Assembly (NCBI GenBank): GCA_026874595.1
Contig: CM049314.1
Coordinates: 29,833,729 to 29,897,728, forward strand
Length of the DNA: 64,000 nucleotides
Origin: Sipunculus nudus
Lineage: Eukaryota > Annelida > Sipuncula > Golfingiida > Sipunculidae
Reading direction: 5' to 3'
A program made the position numbers and the translations under genes. Below, piece after piece: positions 1-11,686 of this stretch. The notes under the pieces were generated by a model. That model had not been told where the DNA came from, did not search any database, and saw only the letters and a program-made list of their open reading frames with translations. Numbering within the stretch: position 1 is the stretch's first letter; each line of letters starts with the position of its first letter.

Positions 1-407
1 CCAAAAACGTAGATATCACCGCACATATGTCAGGTTTCTTATTTTGTTTATATCAACATGTTTATGATATATGTGGGGGCCCGGCAAAAATAATCAAAAC
101 AAATTTAACAAGGACGTCTGGCAGCAACCAGAGCTTTGCAAATGACGTTTTGCAACAAGTGACCTTTCTACCTCCGTATATATGCAACCTATATCATCTT
201 GTAAGTTATGTTTTTCCTGTTTGTCAGCGTTGTATTATATGTGAACAAAAACGTTGTTGATAAACATGTTCATAAATCCTACTCGAAGGCCTTATAAGAA
301 CTTTTCACAATCACAATTACCCTTCGATCATCAATATAAACACAAAGGAAGTCAGAAATCACATAAATTATTTTTTTTTCCAAATTAAGGTGAATGGGAA
401 CCTTTGA
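1..407. mobile_element. TIR element (MITE-like), copy 1, left end cut by window
   Basis: This segment matches 27960-28219 plus 29870-30028 along its length. Shared landmarks include the GATATCACC region, AATAATCAAAACAA, CAAGTGACCTTTCTACC and GTTGTTGATAA. It ends at 389-407 with GGTGAATGGGAACCTTTGA, which corresponds to the right terminal repeat of the second copy. No coding capacity is visible, so it looks like a non-autonomous DNA transposon. The left terminus lies outside the window. Superfamily is not assigned. Confidence 0.65.
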
Positions 408-1330
408 TACATTTGTTTCTCCGGCGGAAGGGTGCATCGAGTTGGTGAACCGTGACATGTATTATACCTATATGTTTTGATTAATATATTCCCTGCACTT
501 ATATACACATCACACATTAAAGTGTTATTAAGATAATGGAAATATTCCAGATCTCTATATATTGGTTGTACTAAATTGCATGTAATCTTACTATAACTTT
601 TATATAGTGCGCAATTAAAGCATTCTCTCCATTAGTCTTTGGGTGAAGTAATAAAATATGCTAGTATAGAGTAAATTACTATTCGTCAGTATTCTTGAAA
701 TAATATTCAGAATGTACAGAAATTTAATTAGAAAACAAAACAAAGATGCATCTTTTAGAAAATTTAAAAATTTAATCCATCCTTTTCCTATTTACTATAT
801 TTATTTCTCCTAAGGGACGAGCTATTATTTTCTATAGTTTAATTCTCATGTTAATCCATGTAAACATTTGTTAATTTACCCCTTAGGAACATTAACAGAC
901 CTCCAGAATCCGCTTGTACGTATAGACCAGTACCTGTGATAGAATGGTGTTGAAGAATATTTTTTGGGTGCCATGATAGACAATGAATTTTGAAATACTA
1001 TAGTATCTGACGTTTTGTTAAAGCAAGTTGATTTAATCACACCTCTTCGGTCTTTTGAACACACTGGTCTAAAAGATGGTCACACACACGTACACACATA
1101 CACATACACAAAATCGAACCTCAAAATTACGACAACCTTGGGGACTAACCAATGTTGTCGTAATTTGGGTCTGGTAGTATTTTTTTTTAATTCGAAGTTA
1201 CTCAGATCATATATTCGGGAGAGGTGACGTTATTATGTGAATGGTCATTAATACATGTGGGGTGGTGCAAGGCGGGGTTCCACTCTGTCTGTTTTTACAT
1301 ATATACATTCATATATACATACAAGGATAT
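408..1330. other. AT-rich spacer, no gene recognised
   Basis: Only AT-rich sequence with a short (CA)n-like stretch near 1080-1112 is seen. Open frames here are short and low-complexity. Confidence 0.5.
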
Positions 1331-1334
1331 ATAG

Positions 1335-1399
<65 letters not shown>
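1335..1399. repeat. Compound microsatellite (AT)n-(AG)n
   Basis: About eleven AT units run directly into about twenty-one AG units, followed by degenerate GATA-like repeats to about 1450. The apparent repetitive open frames on both strands here are translations of this microsatellite. Confidence 0.95.
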
Positions 1400-1403
<4 letters not shown>

Positions 1404-1459
1404 TAGATAGAGAGATAGAAAGATTGAGAGAGAGACTATATATAGATAGAACCTGCAGC

Positions 1460-4300
1460 AGCTTCAGTCCCGGCGTGGTCATATTTAACCTTGCAATGTA
1501 AAACATAAATAAGAATTTAAAAGTATATTATATGAAGTATATGGTATAGTTATAGTAGTATATAAGATTTTTGCATAATTAAATTTGGATGCAGATATTG
1601 CGTTATAATCTGTCTGTCTGTATATCCGAACATGGAATCTTTAACATTTCTTTTGACTCCAGAATTACATATGTTTAGGTAAGGTTTGCTGTATAATCTC
1701 ACCTATTTCTCTTATAAGATATGCTTGAATCAATTTCTGCATTCAAATACTAGTCTAAAATAAGAAACGCTATTAGCTGAATATCATAACAGTCCAACTG
1801 TTTGAACTTAGCTTTCAGTTTCGTGAGCTTTCAGTCACGCAGTTTGCACTAATTTCTGCAGAGTATATAGCAATAAACTACAGGTACGGCCCCGGGGGCT
1901 GGCTAAATTTTTAACCTACCCTGACATTTAAATTGTCACATGTACTGCTTCACATACCACTTACATTTCACGAACAGATATATATTGTCTCGTGACTTGC
2001 TTGAACTAAATGTCTTGTATCAGATTCTGGACAAGTCATCCTCAACTTTACGGTCCTCATGGTAACCCCAATGTTCACGTAAATAATCTGATGACATTTT
2101 TTAATACGTTCCATTTATATTTTATAATTGAAAGTAAACGCTTTATTTTACATTAAAATTGTTCTGTGCACCCTTGATATTACATCGACCTTTATATGAA
2201 CGTATTCACTCTAAGTCCTATATTTATATTATATATGTGTTCTATATGCTCAATACATGTATATATTGTTGACTATGGATATTAACGTGATGTATTAACA
2301 TTGTGGACAGTGTATATTGTATGAACGTGTTCTACTCAAATAGTCACATATTAATCATACCCTATAGACTAATTTTATATATTTATATATTGGTGCATAT
2401 GGATATTAAAGTGATTTTTTAACACCGTGGACTGTGTACATTGTTTCAAATGTGAACTTTACTTAGCATTTTTTATAAGTTTTCTTTTTATGATACCATG
2501 TAAAAGATTAATATATCACTAATGTCTTGCACATTCTATAGTTGTAATTTCATCTCATCGTTTTTAGGCATATATTGTGTGATCCATTTTAATTGGAATA
2601 AAGTATATGCATTAGTAACAGGACCCATTGAAAAAATAAAGTTTTGTATATTTTAGTTCAGCCGTCATCTACATGTATATACACGGACAAGAATTATATT
2701 TACCACTGTGAGTCGTGACGTGACATTGTGAAAATCCAGCAAAGTTGAATGCTCTAAAATGTGTAATCCATCTGTACATATATAATACGTGTGTTGTGAT
2801 GATTTCAACGTTTAAAGCTGATGATTTTCACACATAGAACGAAATTAACCATATTTTTTTAATTTGTGATATGTTAGTTTGTCAAAACACAACTACTGAA
2901 GATCTATATATGGGGTAGAGTTAACGTAGAATACGTGATACTCGCGTACATACGATTGACATATTTATGGGGCTGATAAATTGCTTCCTTCTGCCCATGT
3001 CCTTTTCCCTATTTTGCAATTTTGTGGGCACCGAAGGTCAGAAAAGATCAACCTATATTTAGTTAATTAAGACTTATAACTACTGCTTCGTGCTCTCCAT
3101 GATATAAGTGAGATAGTGTGTGTGTATATGATGTCTACATGGAAATATAAAATTTCAACATACTAAGTGCGTGGTAAAGTACAAATTGATGTGAAAAGAT
3201 GCGACGTTGGGGCCTAATTTTTAGACTGGCAAAGTTGGGTTGCTTCAGACTGTCGCAAAACACGCCGGGCAGTATCATGTTCTACCATCTAGCGGCAGAT
3301 AAATATAACTCAAGTCATTGGCTGGTCCATACGTTTGATTATACATATAAATAAAATTATTGAATAAAAAATTCTGAAGAATGGGAAAAGGAAATAGCTT
3401 TAGTTTATGTGTTTTTATTTTTGGAAGAACATTGGTCATTCATTTATTCTTGAAAGAAACACTGTAAGTTATCATATCAGCATGTATATACATTTTCAGA
3501 AAAGAATAGGTATGCGGTAAATGAACATTATCCCATGATTTGTTAGCCAAACAAAGAATACCACACGTATCCTTTTTCTCTTCCGCCTGCGTGTCTAAAT
3601 GCCGATCACTAATCTTAGAACATGGCTAGCATCGACCTGTATCGATTCTGCTTTGGACTATTACATTATATTTCGGAAATTATATTTGTAAGCATTTATT
3701 CGTTATTGTCTTCTGTTCATCCACTTTTGCAGGGAAAATAACACGCATTTATTTCCTATCTTATTCATTTTCTAATATGACACAATCATGCGTATGTTAT
3801 AACAGTCTATGAAACCGGCATTACTTGTTACTAAGGACTATTTAAAAAATATTACTAACGTTAAAACAAATCTTATTTGATCAGATGTCATTCTCTGGTT
3901 ATTAATTATATTTCATCATTTTGCATTATATTTATTATATAATATTTATCATATTATATTATATTTTATCATATTATATTAAATTATATTTTATTATTAT
4001 ATACGTTTTTTTATAACGAGAATAATCTAGGAAGCAAGATATTGGGTGGGTTCAGGGCCACCGATGGGTTGCGCCATCTATCGGTAACAGCTAAATGCAT
4101 TTCGTTTCTTTACATCTTTCCATAGACTATGATTCATTTGTCAATACCCAATGTTACTTAAGGCAGTACAACATGTCTTTTAAGAAATGTGGTTACAAAC
4201 ACAAGCACGATTTCTGAATTGCCTTTTGGGTAAATTACCTCTTGCGATGTATATTGATGAGAGTGTAAGTGTATCGCACTTTACGTTGATAACTTATATC
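1460..4300. other. AT-rich spacer with minor internal repeats
   Basis: No gene or transposon end is recognised. The stretch holds a diverged duplication at 2268-2460 and a block of ATTATATTTATC-like short repeats at about 3912-4005. Confidence 0.45.
2268..2460 (+). repeat. Diverged tandem duplication (period about 124 bp)
   Basis: The segment starting near 2268 (ATGGATATTAACGTGAT, then GTGGACAGTGTATATTGT) is repeated near 2392 (ATGGATATTAAAGTGAT, then GTGGACTGTGTACATTGT). Two diverged copies are visible. Confidence 0.65.
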
Positions 4301-4316
4301 AACAAACTAACACACA

Positions 4317-4318
<2 letters not shown>

Positions 4319-4376
<58 letters not shown>
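4319..4376. repeat. Compound microsatellite (CA)n-(TA)n
   Basis: About sixteen CA units are followed immediately by about twelve TA units. Confidence 0.95.
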
Positions 4377-4425
4377 ATATCATATAATCCCATTCACAAG
4401 ACCATCCTAATATACATATGAGGTT

Positions 4426-4426
<1 letters not shown>

Positions 4427-4459
<33 letters not shown>
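4427..4459. repeat. (CT)n microsatellite
   Basis: Uninterrupted CT dinucleotides, about sixteen units, 50 bp from the preceding CA/TA array. Confidence 0.95.
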
Positions 4460-4465
<6 letters not shown>

Positions 4466-4765
4466 TACACACGCACATATATATACGTGTCTCAATGTGA
4501 CCTTAAATCTGTGTACACAACTATAACAAATTATAAAGGAAACATAGATTTCTGACCCTTACCCCTTCGGATACACGGTTCCCAATGTTGACACACTTTT
4601 ATGGTTGTAAAAGAGGCATACTGACCCTGTATTTCCTGCACTCTGTAACACTATCACCTCTCAATTAGTGACCTGCAGGTCAAAGAATGTAAGACAGATT
4701 GTAGAGATTTTATATGTACATCCACATGTGAGATGTACCAGAAGATGGGCTCATAATGAATAGTG

Positions 4766-4766
<1 letters not shown>

Positions 4767-4826
<60 letters not shown>
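4767..4826. repeat. (TA)n microsatellite, about 30 units
   Basis: Pure TA array directly abutting a fragment of a dispersed repeat that starts at about 4829. Confidence 0.95.
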
Positions 4827-4828
<2 letters not shown>

Positions 4829-4829
<1 letters not shown>

Positions 4830-4945
4830 GGTGTTTTTGTGATACGGACTTCATGGAGTAAGTAATATTTTTCAAGCAATAGACATGCGATATGTAATGA
4901 GAAGGTGTTTTCAAAAAATGTAACAAATTATAGTTACAGTCTGTG
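4829..4945 (+). repeat. Dispersed repeat family R3, fragment 1
   Basis: The blocks GTGTTTTTGTGATACGGACT, CATGGAGTAAGTAAT and AAATGTAACAAATTATAG match, with substitutions, segments at 19218-19300 and 40900-41005. The left half seen in the other copies is absent here, where the (TA)n array sits. No coding capacity or terminal repeat was identified. Confidence 0.5.
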
Positions 4946-5123
4946 GCTCGTCCCACTGTGTGTATCAGGAAGAGGTTAGTTTTGAGAAGAAGTGAACTCA
5001 GGCGGGAGGGTGACACAACTTCATAAAGTCCGGAGAACACACTTGCAGGCTCGCTGGAGGGCTGGAGCAGTATTAGGGAGAGGCTGGTGACAAGCTGACG
5101 AGAGACTGCATGGAGCTGGGCCT

Positions 5124-5200
5124 GGTAGCTTTGCGTTGATCACTGCGCCAGCTTCCGTGCTGACAGCGGCTCAAGGGTTAACGCAATGCTTCCGGTGCTC
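5124..5200 (+). repeat. Dispersed repeat family R4, fragment 1
   Basis: The order GCGTTGAT, CTGCGCCAGCTT, GGCTCAAGGGTTAACGCAATG resembles 35678-35750 (GCGTTGAT, CTGCGCCGGCTT, GGCTCAGGGGTCAACTCAGTG). Two diverged copies are seen. Nature unknown. Confidence 0.5.
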
Positions 5201-5811
5201 ATATTATCGCCCATCACGTGACCTGTCAATGAAAATATATGGAGTTTTTAGTAAGAATTTGTGTCCAAACATGAAAGGGTTATAAATATTATAAACTTAT
5301 TATTATCATTATTATTATTATTATTGTATGTAGTAGTTGTAGTACTAACAGTGGCAGCTTGACTATTATTAGATTTAGCTTTTTTTATTTTTATTTTTTT
5401 AGTCAGTATTTAGGAGCAATATAATTAGCGTTGTAGTTTTTGTTGTGGTCGTATAGTTGCCTCATCAAACCTTACACCATAATCAAGGTACCTATTTTCA
5501 TACAGAGAACCCGAAATGGCATGAAAATGCGAGATTTTATTAACAGGATATCCATTTAAATAAATCAAACTTTATGCATGTTATTAAGTTAAAAGTTACA
5601 ATATATTTTAGTATATTGCACTTTGCAGGTAGCTATTTAATGAATCTTACCGGCCAAGTAGCTGACAATTTCTTAAAAGCTGGTAATTTTGTAGGTGTAA
5701 AAAAAATAAAGTTTAAGACGCATGCACCTAACGAGACAAAGTTCCCTGTCCAAAAAATAAAATTGTTATTATCAATAGTATGCAAAAACACATAACCATG
5801 AACGGGATCTC
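5201..5811. other. AT-rich spacer with a short (ATT)n tract
   Basis: A (TTA)n-like tract lies at 5297-5325. Nothing else is recognised. Confidence 0.4.
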
Positions 5812-5951
5812 CAGAAGCGGATCCAGAAGACGGATCCAGTGGGCTGGTCCAGGCGGTCAGGAACACTCCTTTTTTAAGGATTTCAGATCAATTTTTTTGC
5901 GGCCTGGACCCCCCCCCCCCCTTTCAATTCTTTCTCAAATCCTGGATCTCA
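5812..5951. mobile_element. hAT-like MITE, copy A
   Basis: It begins CAGAAGCGGATCCAG and ends AATCCTGGATCT. It carries the family core: a G-rich stretch, TTTCAGATCAATTTTTTTGCGG, CCTGGACC and a poly-C tract. The ends are near-inverted versions of each other, as expected for a non-autonomous hAT-type element. The right end is degenerate and no target-site duplication was verified. The overlapping small open frames on both strands have no independent support. Confidence 0.6.
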
Positions 5952-7334
5952 TGAAATTGTCAGAACGTTACGGGACTGGGCAAATTAAGAATCAATCTGT
6001 TGTGGATCTGGCATATAATCCGGTTTTAGGAAAGTCATCAAGAAATATTTTCCAATGTATAGTTACTTAGGCATGAAAGAACTTGGAAATATGAATGCAG
6101 ATTTCTAGTTGAAATATTTATGTGTTATGTCAGCACGATGAAGAAATACTTTAGAGTTGACATAAATTTTATTAATTACTTGCATATACAGTACACGTGT
6201 ATATACAGTTAAATTGTTAAATATTGCCTTTATATGCAGAACATATTCATTTATTTTGGATGTACAAATTATATTATTGTTGTCAAGACCCCCAAGGAAT
6301 GGATTTTCCTGGTTTTCAAACGGTGGACCAAACCGGCTGAAACTCACACATACTCTCACACTGATGAGAAAGACGTAAGAAGCATAACCAAAAAAGTGTA
6401 ATAAAATCAAACTAACATTTCCGTTGAGAGGTGTTCCACACAGAAGGCATGATGATCCTTAGAGTCCATATGAAAACACAGATTCACAGAGCCTTTATTA
6501 ATCCTGACTCTCGCCGTAAGCACAAATCACAGAAAGTTCACCTTGCAACACGCCTGAAAAAGTTTGTCACTGCAGCAGCACCCTTGATATATACAGCACT
6601 CTGTAGCCGAATATGTAACTGTGCACGATAATATTCGGTAACAATCACAACGATCAGCGTATTAATTATTCTGGTTTGTTTCAAGACAGAAACACATCGG
6701 CTGTTCATTAGTCCTTCTGTAAACACAACTCTCAAGTCCATTAGAGAGATCTACGCTGGTCGCCAGGAGACTCTGACGTACAGTACACCGGGAAATCGTC
6801 CCTCAGCTTATCCGTTCACCGACAATCTCGGACCCTCCTCTAAACCGACAAACTATTAGACTAAAACATCTAGCGCGCTGACCTAGGGGATAGTGTCTTT
6901 ACATTGGCGTTTCCAGTCAATTTACTGTTGCTTAAGAACACATCCTGGACGCTCTTGGCCTATCGGCTTACAATATTATGTGGCCTCTCGTTCAATGCGT
7001 GATTACTAAAATGGACACGCCCCTAGAGACCAAAGTATGGGAATTCAAGCATGCAGGTGCGTTGCCTTTGAAGTCCTACGTAAACAATGCTACATCCGGA
7101 AACCGACTAGATTAAAACCGGCAAGAACAAATTCTCACGGAATTACAACTGTACTGGAACCAACATCAAATAAAACACCTGGGTTCTCTTAACCTACGTT
7201 CCCACGAAAAAATTGACATTGATACCAATATACAAAAAAAAATATAGACACAATCATCTGGTTAAACTATCCTTACTTGAATGTGCAATGCTATAATAAT
7301 AAAATAAATACGTTAAAAGTATCATTTTTTTTTG
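5952..7334. other. Spacer, no feature recognised
   Basis: Short open frames occur on both strands, but none has a recognisable motif or splice support. The part from about 6740 to 7150 is less AT-rich than its surroundings. Confidence 0.4.
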
Positions 7335-7965
7335 CCTCCGGCTAGAGCCAGGGAAATGTGTATTTTTTGTCTACACACAATTGACGCACGATTTCCAAAA
7401 ACGTATGAGAACGCGTGTGTTTCACAACTTAAAGGTGTGCCATTTAGCGCTGCACCGGCAGTCTATGTAGAAAAAGGAAAAAGTCATTTTAGTGATGTAC
7501 GGATGCCTGAAAGACATTTACCTCCCATATTTTCTTCAAGTCCGCGTGTCAGTGAAACCAAAAAAGGGATCCCACATCAGGTAGTTCATATCAGAATTTT
7601 TTGGTACTCCATAACAGGTGTACGCCAGAAAAAGCAAGTGAATGTGTGTGTGATGGAGTGTGTGTTTGTTCACAACATAAGTCATGAAATCATGAACGGA
7701 ATCTCATGAATTTATTTTCCGAGAATGGCCCATGGAAGAATCGATTGGATATTCACAAATGAAGAGTCGCTTTTGCAAGACGGAACCTTGCACTATGGGC
7801 CGAATAAGTGAACGTAAACATGCCTTTGGGGGGAAATTTCTGTGCTAATGAATCTGAGTATATATATGGTCCGAATAAGAGACTGCAAAAACAGTTTTAG
7901 AAGCATCCCACGTTAAATTCCGTCCACATGGCGGATTGCACTCCCGAGAATGCATATAACATGAA
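7335..7965 (+). repeat. Dispersed repeat family R6, copy 1
   Basis: It starts GCCTCCGGCTAGAG and contains a GTGTGTTTGTTCACAACATAA block, then ATCATGAACGGAATCTCATGA, GAGAATGGCCCATGGA and GATTGGAT. The same order of blocks appears at 24718-25068, at 63213-63395 and reversed at 59330-59515. About 260 bp near 7360-7620 are not in the other copies. A 125-codon open frame (7332-7709) runs through the repeat and its last residues recur in the 63-kb copy, so it reflects the repeat and is not taken as a gene. Confidence 0.6.
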
Positions 7966-8250
7966 ACCCTATACGTTTACGTGATGCGCACGTCATGTGT
8001 ATCGCTGGATCACCGGTCATGTGACCTGCCCATTTCGGACCATGACAAAGTCGGCGAATGAATGATACCTCAGGGAGCACTTGTTTTGTTTTTATCGCTT
8101 TGTTAAATTATTGCTACATCCTAATTGGTTTTCGTTATCATGTGCATGTAAGCATTTATTGTACGTTTCAGCTTCAAATGATAACATGATTAAGAAACTA
8201 CTTCATGGAAACTTTGATGTCAACATGGACGGGTTTTCGTTCCATGAATA
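7966..8250. other. Spacer, no feature recognised
   Basis: Nothing recognised before the poly-T run that marks the next element's end. Confidence 0.35.
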
Positions 8251-10812
8251 TTTTTAATTTTTTTTTTTTTTTTGAAAATAAGTCACAAAAGATATACATA
8301 TAACAGACTTAACATATTAAATATGACATTAATCTAACAAAACATGATATGAGTACAGCGTACAAGAACATGCATGACAAACAAAACGCAAAAAAAACTT
8401 ACTGCATAACTATTTCTCTGGTTATTTTAACTGTCATATTATTAAGTTTATTCATTCAATCAACCTTCAATTTTTTTTTCTAAATGTAACAGAGCAGATT
8501 TGACCATTTCTTATTATGCATAGGTAGCTTTCCTCTCTTTGTTGCTATCATTTTTTTCTATTGTCCAGACTTCATTAATTAATGACAAGAAGCCTTTGAA
8601 CATTATTTTTTTATAACATCTACAATTATAGATATATATTTTAGTTACTAAAGAAAAGGCATTCATCCAAACATGTTCACCATTGCTTAGTAGTACATTG
8701 ATATCTGTCGCTTTCAGTGTTAAATCCAAATTAAATGGCCTTTTAAAAAAATCTTTGAATGTCGGACAATAAAATTGATGGTGAATCGGCATTCCAAATA
8801 AATGTCCATCAATGATTCATCTGTTTCTTTACAAAAAGTAGATTTATTTGTATCAACTATATTTATTTTTGCTGATAAAAGGGAGTAAAGTAAGCCTTCT
8901 ATGTAGAATATAATAATGGAACATGCGAAGTTTTGAAGATATTGTTGTTACGTTAATCTTAGAGAACCCCTGATAAACATCTTCATCTGATATATTTAAA
9001 TCATTGTACCATTTTGTTATCACTTTATAAGATGCTACTATGAGCTTATCAACAAATTTATTGTATATTTGGATAGTACCTTTATAATTGTCTAGAAACG
9101 CTTATATATTAGTAATGTGCTATGGTGTCTTTATATCAATTATTTAGATTTTCCAGGTTTGTGCTAAAGCTCTTAGTAAACGGCATAGTAAAGATAGTTA
9201 TTGTTTCATTTGTATTTATTACATAAATCTTGTATCTCATGAAACAAACTTTCATTTGTGTATGTTATACCAAATCTGTTACATATACAACACCATTGTT
9301 ATTAAGTTTTTGAAAAAATGAAACTTTGTTGTGTATTTTTATGCGCCAGTTAAATCCAAAACATTGTGACACGATATTTTCATATGTACAAGGATTATGA
9401 TAATTTTAGTTACACCAGGGAAAAATTATTTCTTCCCAAAAGCAGCTTTTGAAGTCATGATTTCATTTGCATCTTCAGGGGCTATAGTACATGAAAACGA
9501 GGTTTCTTTGCCTTAGAAAAATCCTAAAACTAACTCTCTCCATGCATCGTGGGGGCTTTTATTTATTAAACGCTTGATCTATGTCAATTTCTCTGCTGCA
9601 TTTTTATAAAATGTGAAACATGTTTAGTCCCCCTTTCTGCACTGTCGCAATTAATGTCTGTCTTTTTTTTAATCTAAATGTTTTCCCCATATGAAGTTAT
9701 ATATACGTGTCTCAATCTGTTTCATAAAAGCTTTACAGGGAGTTGGGAGGACCGATAAATGGAATATTAATTGAAAGAGTACACAGCTTTTCAATAAAGT
9801 TATTTTACCACTTGGTGTAAGCTTTCTTGCATTCCATATAGATAAATGCTGTTTATTTTATTATTAACCGATTCGAAGTTTTCATATACAATGTTTTCCT
9901 GATATGGAAAAACTTTATCTCTTAGGTTTGTTACACCATCTACAGAATATAACATGCCTAAATCCTTACTTTTATTTTTATCCACACGGTTACTCTTTCT
10001 TAATGGCATTATAACTATCTTGTCTTCATTAAGCTTAAAACATGAAATATGTTTGAATTCATTGAATAGTTTTAATGTTTTTTTTATGCTTTTATAATCA
10101 CTTATAAAAAATGTTGTGTCTTTGCATATTGTATTATTTTACTCTCTACATCATCAACAATCATACCTTTTATGCCTTCTTCAGATCTAATCGCAATCGC
10201 TAGTAATTCATTTCTAAAACAAAATAAGTATGGAGATAATGGGCATCCTTGCCGGACACCTCTAGTAACAGGAAAGAAGGGTGAAGACCATCCATTTTTG
10301 GTCACACAACTTGCAATTATTTGTTAACAATTTTTATCATGGATATTGTATTAAAATCAAAATTCTTAATTTGTAAAATATTATATATGTAGTCCCATTC
10401 TAAATAATCAAACGCTTTTTCAAAATCTACTGCCATTAACATAGTATTTTTTTTAATGTCAGCATATCTTATAAACTAGTTATTTATTTACAATTTCCAT
10501 AAAAACTATATGTTTTATGAATCCAGCCTGGTCTTCATGAATCGGCTCTGGCAATTTTTTTTATTCTATTAGTTTAGCCTTTTGTGATAATCTTATATTC
10601 TGTGTTTAATAATGTTAATGGGTTCCAGTTTTTCACATATAACAGATCTTTTCCTTCTTAGGGGGAGTAAACTTATTATACCTTTTTCTCTGAGTAAATG
10701 AAAATTGACCAACTTTAAAAGAATATTGAATAGCTTTTGTAAAATAATAGATAATATTATTCAAGAATAATTTCAGCAGTGAGGCCATCATTTACCATTG
10801 CTAATATTTTTT
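8251..10812 (-). pseudogene. Decayed L1/Tx1-like non-LTR retrotransposon, 5'-truncated
   Basis: On the minus strand, fragments of a LINE reverse transcriptase read in order through several frameshifts and stops. These are NWNPLTLLNTEYKIITKG (about 10570-10635), DQAGFIK (about 10520-10540), MAVDFEKAFDYLEWDY (10389-10436) and RGVRQGCPLSPYLF (10222-10263). The active-site region at about 10117-10128 follows, then TTFFISDYKSIKKTL and the downstream connection region (9800-10009), and a C-terminal fragment at 8514-8792. The NWxPLTLLNxxYKI and DQAGFIK blocks are typical of the L1/Tx1 group. The poly-T run at 8251-8273 is the 3' poly(A) tail read on the plus strand. The endonuclease and ORF1 are missing, a usual 5' truncation. 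The YADD motif is destroyed by loss of one base, so it is inactive. Confidence 0.85.
10102..10305 (-). pseudogene. Reverse transcriptase fragment (palm region) of the LINE
   Basis: This open stretch of 67 codons contains RGVRQGCPLSPYLF, the conserved block before the catalytic YxDD of LINE polymerases. It ends ...IIQYAKTQHFL. Adding back one missing base position after YA would shift the downstream frame into TTFFISDYKSIKK, so the break lies in the catalytic motif itself. It is part of the larger element and not a host gene. Confidence 0.85.
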
Positions 10813-11564
10813 AAACATGAATATGTTCCTGTTCATACTTCTTTTTATGTACAATGGCCATTTTTGTTCACGAACACTGCTCCTGTGCCCTGTTCAAGTG
10901 AAACGTAACCAATTGCCGGACTTGGTTTGTGGTTGCACCTTCAAGGGGCGCAGGAACGAGGTGAATGTAGTTCATATATTTGATAAACATCAACAAATAT
11001 CAAACGACATACACTAGTGGTTGGTATTTCTAAGATGTATGTATGTGTATGTATGTGAACAATGCTTTTTTGTATCGGAACATGAACATTAAAATATTCG
11101 GAGAACGAAAATATAGGCATCAGGTGTACAAGGGTGCATGGTCAAACTACTCCGTACATCATCATTTTTATTCGCTCGTGAATGAACCTCCAATTTTGAT
11201 TTGTATGATAATTGGTGGGTGAGTTGAAACGGGGAAATTTCCTTCCTATTGACATAACCCAGGCCCGATAAATGTGAACGCGTCGGTATGCGTACTGAAT
11301 GTGATAGCGGCGAAGCGCCAGCTTGCATAAATTGCTTACAAGCTTTAATCAGTCACACTAGTTTTAAGTAGATAGTAAGTCGTCCACTGTATTAGGGATT
11401 CTGGGAAGGCATCTAATATATTTATTTCTCTAAAGGTTAAGGTTAAGTATACGTCATATCGCGTACTGATAACCTTATCAAATTAATCCCCCATACTTAG
11501 TCGGATGTGTTGAGTGTCGTCTGCTGTGTATAGTAAATCGCGCGCTCTAGTTTTATATACTCTC
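10813..11564. other. Spacer, no feature recognised
   Basis: Two short open frames (10817-11017 plus, 11089-11328 minus) have no recognisable motif. A few TATG repeats occur near 11036-11056. Confidence 0.4.
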
Positions 11565-11632
11565 ACTGACAGCGGCGTAAATTTATCTTCAATGGGGGGG
11601 GGGGAGCACTCGCATGCGTTGGAGGCTAATCA
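11565..11632 (+). repeat. Short dispersed repeat R7, copy 1
   Basis: CAGCGGCGTAAATTTATCT, a run of G, then CACTCGCATGCGTTGGAGG. The reverse complement of 39577-39655 reads CAGTGGCGTCAATTTATCT, a run of G, then GACTCGCAGGCGTTGGAGG. The CAGYGGCGT start is compatible with a transposon terminus, but the class is not established. Confidence 0.6.
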
Positions 11633-11634
11633 AA

Positions 11635-11635
<1 letters not shown>

Positions 11636-11684
<49 letters not shown>
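11636..11684. repeat. (TA)n microsatellite
   Basis: Uninterrupted TA dinucleotides immediately next to the R7 fragment. Confidence 0.95.

Positions 11685-11686
<2 letters not shown>

Noticed and set aside
7332-7709. 125-codon plus-strand open frame
   Set aside because: It lies inside dispersed repeat R6 and its end is shared with a frame in another copy at 63 kb. No motif.
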